Source: an uncultured Oribacterium sp. (lineage in GTDB: Bacteria; Bacillota; Clostridia; Lachnospirales; Lachnospiraceae). Taken from it: 11,226 bases of DNA. The stretch lies in the NCBI GenBank assembly GCA_900770445.1, contig CAAGKO010000016.1, positions 1 to 11,226 on the forward strand. Direction: 5' to 3'. Positions within the stretch are counted from its first letter, which is position 1; each line of letters opens with the position of its first letter. A program made the position numbers and the translations under genes. Below are positions 6,116 to 11,226 of the stretch, one piece after another. The notes below the pieces were generated by a model. That model did not search any database and was not told the DNA's origin. It saw only the letters and a program-made list of their open reading frames with translations.

Positions 6116-6998
6116 AGGATGGAAGCTGATCATATTCAGTGAGGAGAAGACGGATCAGCTGCTTCATAGGTTCGGACAGACGGATGGATTTCTGATAAGC
6201 AGCGACGATGTAAAACGTGAGCGGCGGATTCAGGGAGTATGTATGAAACGTATCTTCGGGGTGAGACAGACGACTCGGAATGAAAGCATTACCGAGACCC
6301 TTATTCAGCATATAGCGTCGAGAAACATCATCCTCGATCTCACAGATAATATTCGGCTGAATCTGCATATTACGCAAGGCCTGATCTTCTGCGTTACGCA
6401 CGAAAGAAGGCGCATGTGTGAGTACGAAGTAGTCATTCTGAATCGCGGAGTAGTCGCCTTTCTCGATGTCCTCGTCAAGAAGCTTCGGATGCCCATCCGG
6501 AACAGCGAGAAGAAGTTCTCCGGTCCAGAGTGGGATATACTCGAGTACGGAGTGCTGCAGGGATGAAGTGAGCAGAACACCGAGATCCGCATGGCCCATG
6601 ATGAGATCTTCCTTTGCGGTTAAGCTGTTGCTGCGTCGCACCATAAGTTCGATTTCCGGATAATCTTTTCGAAATGCAGGAATGCATTCCAGTGCAGAAG
6701 AAGCTGCGCAGGCAAAACGAAGGAAATTTCTACTACTGTGCGTGAGAGAGGAGATTTTACGAAGTGCCTCTCTCTTTATTTGCAGGATGGAATGCCCCCC
6801 ATTGATATAGATTCGACCGGCATCTGTAAGTGTGAGACCATCGCGCTCTCGGGTGAACAGTTGTGTGCCGAGCTCGTCTTCGAGCTTTTTTAGGCGCTGG
6901 CTGAGTGCCGGTTGTGAGAGATAGAGGCGCTCGGCTGCTTTGCTCAGACTCTTTTCCTCTGCGATAGCGATGATATATTCGATCAGTTTTGTATCCAT
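6114..6998 (-). CDS. LysR-type transcriptional regulator 2
   Basis: A 294-aa LysR-family protein of standard length. The helix-turn-helix lies in residues 1-60 with the canonical SLSKAAERLYLSQPALSQRL (17-36). An effector-binding domain covers about 90-290. Its ATG overlaps the stop of LysR 3 by one base (TAATG at 7000-6996), and AAAGGC (7014-7009) inside the upstream gene is ten bases before it. Translation is therefore likely coupled to that of LysR 3, and both come from the promoter at 8026-8054. Both regulators diverge from the tct operon, so it may act with or against LysR 3 there, or regulate the hydrolase operon. Codon choice in regulators 2 and 3 looks AT-richer than in the ABC-F gene. 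Confidence 0.93.
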   Translation of the reverse strand: MDTKLIEYIIAIAEEKSLSKAAERLYLSQPALSQRLKKLEDELGTQLFTRERDGLTLTDAGRIYINGGHSILQIKREALRKISSLTHSSRNFLRFACAASSALECIPAFRKDYPEIELMVRRSNSLTAKEDLIMGHADLGVLLTSSLQHSVLEYIPLWTGELLLAVPDGHPKLLDEDIEKGDYSAIQNDYFVLTHAPSFVRNAEDQALRNMQIQPNIICEIEDDVSRRYMLNKGLGNAFIPSRLSHPEDTFHTYSLNPPLTFYIVAAYQKSIRLSEPMKQLIRLLLTEYDQLPS

Positions 6999-7987
6999 TA
7001 GAGAGACTGCCTTTCTATGTGATAAAGCTGAAATTCTTCAATCAGATTTTTTCCTTTTTGATTCGGACTGAAATGATAATTCGGATTCTGAGCTTCCATC
7101 TGATAGTTCAGAGCCATAAGATAGCGCTCTTCTTCTGACAGCATATGATCCGGCGCGGACATTACGGTCAAGTGGACGAAACATTTTGGCTTCAGGCTGA
7201 AGTAAACCAGGTTTCTCGACGGCTCCATGTGACTACGCGCCAGAATCGTGACGCCGGCACCTTGATCCGCCATGTTTTTTAAAATCAGGTTATTGTCAGC
7301 CTCATATACGATGGTCGGTTGCATCTGATTCTGCTGAAACAGCATATCTGTTGTATGACGTATCGTGGAATTATGCGTTGCCAGAATGAATGGGGTGTCC
7401 TTAAATTTCCGGATATCGATAGAGGTCAGATGGCTGAGATCATGACTTGCCTGATAAGCGAGTGGGTGGAAGGAAGGGACAAACAGGACCACCTCTTCTT
7501 CATGGAAGGATGTATGGACGATGCCGGACTCGTCCAGATCGTCACAGGTGCCCAGCGCCAGGTCGACCTCGTGTTCCTGCACTGCTTTTCGTAGTTCGGC
7601 CATGTAATGCTCCTTCATCTCGATTTTTACATTCGGATAGCGTCGATGAAAGAGATTAAAGATTTTCGCAATCGCAATGGAACCACGCAGCGGTGTAACT
7701 CCGATGGTGATCGTTTTTTGATAACCGACCGAAAGCTCAGAAATCATCTGATAGGTCTGCTCTTTTACGGCGATGATGCGGGAAGCGGCATCCAGATAGA
7801 TTTTACCGGCGGCGGTAGGGTAGTAACGTTTTTTGTGCTGGAAAAATAATTCTGTTCCCAGTTCTTCTTCGAGCTCTGCCAGATATTTGCTAAGTGCTGG
7901 TTGCGTTATGTGAAGCTTCTCCGCAGCCGCAGTTAAGCCTCCTTCTTCTGCAATAGCCAGTATATAGTGTAGCTGCTTTGTATTCAT
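6998..7987 (-). CDS. LysR-type transcriptional regulator 3, probable tct operon regulator
   Basis: A 329-aa LysR-family protein, about 30 residues longer than typical because of a hydrophilic tail (about 297-329). The helix-turn-helix is in residues 1-60 with GLTAAAEKLHITQPALSKYL (17-36). The effector domain begins KTITIGVTPLRGS (about 90) and shares the 'ITIGVTPLRG/ISIAYTPERG' strand with regulator 1. The ATG at 7987 follows AAGGA at six bases. It is the first gene of a two-regulator operon and diverges directly from tctC across 228 bp. The dyad ACTTAT-N7-ATAAGT overlaps its own -10, which suggests autorepression together with activation of tctCBA. The effector is probably the TctC ligand, not identifiable here. 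Confidence 0.93.
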   Translation of the reverse strand: MNTKQLHYILAIAEEGGLTAAAEKLHITQPALSKYLAELEEELGTELFFQHKKRYYPTAAGKIYLDAASRIIAVKEQTYQMISELSVGYQKTITIGVTPLRGSIAIAKIFNLFHRRYPNVKIEMKEHYMAELRKAVQEHEVDLALGTCDDLDESGIVHTSFHEEEVVLFVPSFHPLAYQASHDLSHLTSIDIRKFKDTPFILATHNSTIRHTTDMLFQQNQMQPTIVYEADNNLILKNMADQGAGVTILARSHMEPSRNLVYFSLKPKCFVHLTVMSAPDHMLSEEERYLMALNYQMEAQNPNYHFSPNQKGKNLIEEFQLYHIERQSL

Positions 7988-8019
7988 AGTGATTCCTTGT
8001 AAGAAGTTGCATTACTTTT

Positions 8020-8038
8020 ACTTATAAATTACATAAGT
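8020..8038. promoter_or_regulatory. LysR-type operator dyad ACTTAT-N7-ATAAGT
   Basis: ACTTAT (8020-8025) is the exact reverse complement of ATAAGT (8033-8038), with seven bases between. T8023 and A8035 give T-N11-A. The dyad covers the predicted -10 of LysR 3 (8026-8031) and is centred about 54 bp upstream of the first predicted tctC start. That is as expected for a site that both represses the regulator and activates the divergent operon. Confidence 0.55.
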
Positions 8039-8054
8039 CTTTCAAGCTTGTCAA
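8026..8054 (-). promoter_or_regulatory. Promoter of the LysR 3 - LysR 2 operon
   Basis: On the minus strand a perfect -35 TTGACA (8054-8049) with a 17-bp spacer and a weaker -10 TAATTT (8031-8026). The start site would be near 8019, giving a leader of about 32 nt with AAGGA before the ATG. Confidence 0.6.
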
Positions 8055-8076
8055 TCGTCATATTGAGCAGCATAAT
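8048..8076 (+). promoter_or_regulatory. tctC promoter 1
   Basis: TTGTCA (8048-8053), 17-bp spacer, CATAAT (8071-8076); each hexamer matches consensus at five of six. Its -35 lies on the same bases as the opposite-facing LysR 3 -35, so the two polymerases would compete. The start site would be near 8083, with a leader of about 133 nt. Confidence 0.55.
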
Positions 8077-8110
8077 ACAGACATCAGCGATAAGAAATGA
8101 ACAAAATCAC

Positions 8111-8140
8111 TTGTCCAAAAGTCAAATAACCTTCTATAAG
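8111..8140 (+). promoter_or_regulatory. tctC promoter 2 (alternative)
   Basis: TTGTCC (8111-8116), 18-bp spacer, TATAAG (8135-8140). The start would be near 8147, about 69 nt before tctC. It may act alone or with promoter 1; sequence cannot decide. Confidence 0.4.
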
Positions 8141-8168
8141 GAAGAAATCCGAAAGGTGAGCGATAGCG

Positions 8169-8186
8169 TATCATAAATTATCATAA
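8169..8186. repeat. Tandem TATCATAA motif upstream of tctC
   Basis: TATCATAA occurs at 8169-8176 and again at 8179-8186, ten bases apart (one helical turn). A third copy at 4863-4870 overlies the -10 of the hydrolase promoter, within a 12-base identity (AAATTATCATAA at 4859-4870 and 8175-8186). It may be a shared operator, but it is short and AT-rich. Confidence 0.35.
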
Positions 8187-8215
8187 TATGTCCGTGATGA
8201 AAGGGAGAAAACACT

Positions 8216-9301
8216 ATGAAAAAGAACAGATTATTTGCAAGTGCGATGGCAGCCTGTCTCGTGGCAGCAAGCCTGATGGGATGTGGATCATCCGCAGCAC
8301 CGGAAACAACAGCAGCTGCAGCTGCTGCAACCACAGATACCACGGTAGCAGCCGGTGAGGGTGTCGGACCATGGAAATCCGGAGACAATGTTTACATCGA
8401 TGTTCCGGCGAAGGCAGGTGGCGGTACTGATCTCTATACGCGTTATCTGACACAGGCACTCGGCGAGGTATGTCCTGGTGTAAACTTCATCGTTACGAAT
8501 TACGATACTGGTGAAGTCGGCATGGAGCATGTAAAGAATGCAAAGCCGGATGGCTTAACACTCGGCACTTGCCACGGCGGTGCCATCATTCAGTACCTTG
8601 CAGGATCCTCTGAAGTAAGCATCAAGGATGATCTGAAGGCGGTCGGCATCATGAATCAGGGTGGTCCGCAGGCCATCATTGCAAAGCCGGGTGCACCATA
8701 TACGAACTTTGCAGAGCTTGCAGAGTATATCAAGGCAAATCCGGGTGAAGTTGTAGTCGGATGCTCTTTAGGCGGTACAACCCAGGTTCTCTTTACCTCC
8801 ATCATCGAAGAGCTGACCGGCGATGCGAATTCGGTAAATTACGTACAGTGCTCTTCCGAGGCAGATAAACTGACCAATGTTGCAGCAGGCTCGATCGATA
8901 TCGCGAACTGCTCCATCCCGAACGCAGTATCCTATGATGCAGATGGAAAGCTGACGATCCTCGGAAGTATCGGACCGAAGGTAGCAACACTCGAGAATAT
9001 GAGTGAGCTCGTGGGCACAGAGCTTGATAAGAAGTTCGCAACTACGCAGGAGCAGAACGTCAGCATGACCTGGGATTCTAACTACTACGTCGTGGCACCA
9101 AAGGATACACCGGATGAGATCTGTGAGGCAATTAACGAGGCAATCCAGAAGGCAACCACAGTACAGTCTTTCATCGATGGCAACAATAAGATGGCGACCT
9201 ATATCGCAGCTGTGAACTATGAGGATACAAAGAAGGCGCTTGAGACTGAGTGGAGCTTCCAGGATGAACTTGTAAGTTCCATGGGCCTGAAGGTTCGCTG
9301 A
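8216..9301 (+). CDS. tctC: Tripartite tricarboxylate transporter substrate-binding lipoprotein
   Basis: A 361-aa exported lipoprotein of the TctC/Bug family, which captures carboxylates outside the cell and hands them to TctAB. A basic start (MKKNR), a hydrophobic stretch and the lipobox LMGC predict lipidation at Cys23, anchoring it to the membrane as in Gram-positive bacteria. Residues 24-50 are an Ala/Thr-rich flexible linker. The binding fold begins VYIDVPAKAGGGTDLYTRYL (59-78), where AGGGTD matches the conserved Bug ligand loop. Later family features are the FAELAEYIKANPGEVVVG helix-strand and the C-terminal VAPKDTPDEICEAINEAIQKA. Translation starts at the ATG after AAGGGAG at eight bases. 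It is first in tctCBA and separated from tctB by a terminator-like hairpin. Bug ligands range from citrate to aromatic acids and amides, so the ligand here is open. Confidence 0.95.
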   Translation: MKKNRLFASAMAACLVAASLMGCGSSAAPETTAAAAAATTDTTVAAGEGVGPWKSGDNVYIDVPAKAGGGTDLYTRYLTQALGEVCPGVNFIVTNYDTGEVGMEHVKNAKPDGLTLGTCHGGAIIQYLAGSSEVSIKDDLKAVGIMNQGGPQAIIAKPGAPYTNFAELAEYIKANPGEVVVGCSLGGTTQVLFTSIIEELTGDANSVNYVQCSSEADKLTNVAAGSIDIANCSIPNAVSYDADGKLTILGSIGPKVATLENMSELVGTELDKKFATTQEQNVSMTWDSNYYVVAPKDTPDEICEAINEAIQKATTVQSFIDGNNKMATYIAAVNYEDTKKALETEWSFQDELVSSMGLKVR

Positions 9302-9331
9302 TGATATGAACTGAACGAAACGAAAACATGT

Positions 9332-9362
9332 CCGGCTGTCCTTACGGGCAGCCGGTATTTTT
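9332..9362 (+). terminator. Intercistronic terminator-like hairpin after tctC
   Basis: CCGGCTGTCC (9332-9341) pairs with GGGCAGCCGG (9346-9355), including one G-U pair, around the loop TTAC; the T-rich TATTTTT follows. It sits between the tctC stop and the tctB Shine-Dalgarno. It most likely causes partial termination or protects the tctC mRNA 3' end, making more binding protein than membrane subunits. Confidence 0.75.
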
Positions 9363-9377
9363 GAAAAGGGGTTTTCA

Positions 9378-9881
9378 ATGAAAAAGCTGAATCGTACCTA
9401 TGTGATGGGAATCGTATTTATCGTATTCGCTGCGTGGGTCGCATTTCAAACGACCTTGATTCCTGAAAAACTGGTTTCTAACGAGCCGGGGCCGAAGCTC
9501 TTTCCGTTTATTTCTGCGATCGGCATGGTTATCATGGCGATTCTTTCGATGATTTTCGATGGCAAAAAAGAAAAAGAAGAGAATGAGCATGGCGCAGCTC
9601 CGTATCTTGATAAAGAAGGATGGAAGCGTCTCGGACTGATCATGCTGGAGTGTATTCTTTTCTGCGTAGCGATGAATTTTATCGGCTTCTGGATTACGTC
9701 GATGATTGGCATGATGATGTTCATCATGACACTGAAGGTAGATAAGAAGATCAACATTATATTTGCTGTCGTATTAAGTGTCGCATTGGGCAGTCTCTGC
9801 TATTTCGGATTTACGAAGGGCTTCAATATCCCACTTCCGAAGGGTGTGATTTTTGAAGCACTCGGCATTCGGATGCCTTAA
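9378..9881 (+). CDS. tctB: Tripartite tricarboxylate transporter small membrane subunit
   Basis: A 167-aa membrane protein whose size, topology and position fit TctB, the small subunit that supports the TctA permease. Predicted membrane segments lie at about 8-24, 42-60, 84-118 (two closely spaced) and 125-143, with a highly charged cytoplasmic loop at 61-83 (KKEKEENE). TctB proteins diverge strongly in sequence, so the assignment rests largely on topology and on lying between tctC and tctA. The ATG is preceded by AAAAGGGG at about six bases. The gene is 19 bp upstream of tctA. Confidence 0.88.
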   Translation: MKKLNRTYVMGIVFIVFAAWVAFQTTLIPEKLVSNEPGPKLFPFISAIGMVIMAILSMIFDGKKEKEENEHGAAPYLDKEGWKRLGLIMLECILFCVAMNFIGFWITSMIGMMMFIMTLKVDKKINIIFAVVLSVALGSLCYFGFTKGFNIPLPKGVIFEALGIRMP

Positions 9882-9900
9882 CTGGAAGGAGAAAATAAAA

Positions 9901-11226
9901 ATGGCAAGTTATCTTTCTGCACTTGGCGTGTTATTCCAGCCGGTGAACTTCATCATGATGTATATCTGTTCCCTGGTTGGATGTGTTCTGGGCGCGATTC
10001 CTGGTCTGTCCGGAGGTCTCGGCATCACACTGATTCTTCCGATGACCTTCGCTTTAAATACGAACCTGAGCTTCGCAATGCTGCTTGGTATGTATGTCGG
10101 TGGTGTATCCGGATCCTTTATTGCGGCTGTACTGGTTGGTATTCCGGGCTCTGCAGCATCGATCGGAACCTGCTATGATGGTTATCCGATGACACAGAAG
10201 GGACAGGCGGCACGCGCACTCTCCATCGGTATCACCGGCTCCTTCATCGGTACGCTGGTTTCTATTCTCGTAGCGACTTTCTGCTCTACCTTTATCGCAG
10301 ATATCGCACTGAAACTCGGACCATGGGAGTATTTCAGCCTTTGTCTTATGGCTATCACGATGGTCGTTGGATTAAGTAACGGCTCCATTTTTAAGGGCCT
10401 TCTGGCTGCCTTTTTCGGACTGTGGCTATCTACGGTTGGTTCGGATATGGTAACGAACCAGCTTCGTTTCACTTTTCATAATACGAACCTCTATGGTGGA
10501 ATCAATGTAGTATGCCTTCTGATGGGTACCTTCGCACTGCAGCAGGTTGCTTCAAGCTACGCAAAGAATAATCTGACGATGCCGGAAGTAGACGCCGGAT
10601 CACTGAAGGGCTTCGGCTTCAGCTTTAAGGATTTTAAGGATAATCTGAAGGTGATCATCACATCACTCTTCATCGGTCTCTGGATCGGTTTCCTGCCGGG
10701 CATGGGATCCGGAATTTCCAACCTGATTGCGTATGGTCAGGCGAAGAAGATGAGTAAGCATCCGGAGAAGTTCGGAACCGGTATCGATGAAGGTATCTGG
10801 GCGACGGAGGTTGCCAACAATGCCGGCGTCGGTGGTGCTATCATCCCGATGATCGCACTCGGTATTCCGGGCGATGCAACAACGGTTCTTCTTATGTCCG
10901 CGATGACGATTCATGGCTTACAGGCGGGCCCGATGTTCATCAAGAACAATCCTTTACTGGCAAATCTTATTTTTGCTACCGTGTTGATTTCTGCAATTCT
11001 GATTTTCATCACAGAGCTGTTGACGAAGCGCTGGTTCCCGATGCTTTTAAAGGCACCATATCACTATCTTTACAGTGCGATTCTTATGATCTGCTTCCTT
11101 GGTGCATACTCTGCGTCGACGTCGATGTTCAGTGTTTACCTGGTACTGGTATTTGGTGCAATCGGTATCCTGATGGAATTCTTTAAGATGCCGAGTACAC
11201 CACTTATGCTGGCATTTATTCTGGGA
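9901..11226 (+). CDS. tctA: Tripartite tricarboxylate transporter large permease subunit (3' truncated by window)
   Basis: 442 codons are open from the ATG at 9901 to the window edge; TctA proteins are about 500 residues, so roughly the last 60 are missing. It is the main permease of the secondary, ion-driven tricarboxylate system. Family landmarks are present: GAIPGLSGGLGI near residue 31, GIPGSAASIGTCYDGYPM near 80 with GQAARAL after it, and in the second half GFLPGMGSGISN near 264 and GIPGDATTVLLMSAMTIHG (320-338) with LQAGPMF after it. The paired glycine/proline-rich loops reflect the internal two-fold repeat. A strong GGAAGGAG stands about nine bases before the ATG. It closes the visible tctCBA operon. 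Confidence 0.96.
   Translation, partial: MASYLSALGVLFQPVNFIMMYICSLVGCVLGAIPGLSGGLGITLILPMTFALNTNLSFAMLLGMYVGGVSGSFIAAVLVGIPGSAASIGTCYDGYPMTQKGQAARALSIGITGSFIGTLVSILVATFCSTFIADIALKLGPWEYFSLCLMAITMVVGLSNGSIFKGLLAAFFGLWLSTVGSDMVTNQLRFTFHNTNLYGGINVVCLLMGTFALQQVASSYAKNNLTMPEVDAGSLKGFGFSFKDFKDNLKVIITSLFIGLWIGFLPGMGSGISNLIAYGQAKKMSKHPEKFGTGIDEGIWATEVANNAGVGGAIIPMIALGIPGDATTVLLMSAMTIHGLQAGPMFIKNNPLLANLIFATVLISAILIFITELLTKRWFPMLLKAPYHYLYSAILMICFLGAYSASTSMFSVYLVLVFGAIGILMEFFKMPSTPLMLAFILG

Overview
The window looks like chromosomal DNA of an anaerobic Bacillota, most likely a Lachnospiraceae-type Clostridia. Pointers are purine-rich Shine-Dalgarno sites, a tRNA with an encoded CCA end, compact rho-independent terminators, an ABC-F protein of the YdiF-like type, and a substrate-binding lipoprotein whose lipobox is followed by an Ala/Thr/Glu-rich linker. 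The genus cannot be fixed from sequence reading alone.

Layout. Bases 1-250 hold no credible gene but are densely palindromic: a 16-bp inverted repeat encloses three hairpins, followed by another hairpin and a terminator. A minus-strand tRNA-Val(CAC) with its own promoter and terminator follows (291-462). Divergent from it is a gene for an ABC-F ATPase (521-2350) that seems to lack the usual arm insertion in its first ATPase domain and has almost no leader. Terminators for both strands separate it from the next unit.

Bases 2490-4712 (minus) encode a probable two-gene operon: a cytoplasmic metallo-beta-lactamase-fold hydrolase resembling subclass B3, then an SLC13/DASS-type anion permease. A LysR-type regulator (5080-6027, plus) is transcribed divergently. 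The intergenic region has a good minus-strand promoter and a perfect palindrome with T-N11-A spacing centred about 65 bp upstream of the predicted start, the standard place for a LysR activator site.

Bases 6114-7987 (minus) encode two more LysR-type regulators, overlapping by one base (TAATG). They diverge from a tripartite tricarboxylate transporter operon: tctC (lipoprotein), tctB and tctA (tctA runs off the right edge). The divergent promoters share one -35 region, and a dyad covers the regulator's -10. A terminator-like hairpin between tctC and tctB probably lowers expression of the membrane genes relative to the binding protein.

Taken together, bases 2490-11226 look like a regulated uptake-and-hydrolysis locus for one or more organic acids: two unrelated carboxylate-type transport systems, one hydrolase and three LysR regulators. 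The substrate cannot be read from the sequence. No phage, transposase, CRISPR or toxin-antitoxin gene was seen.
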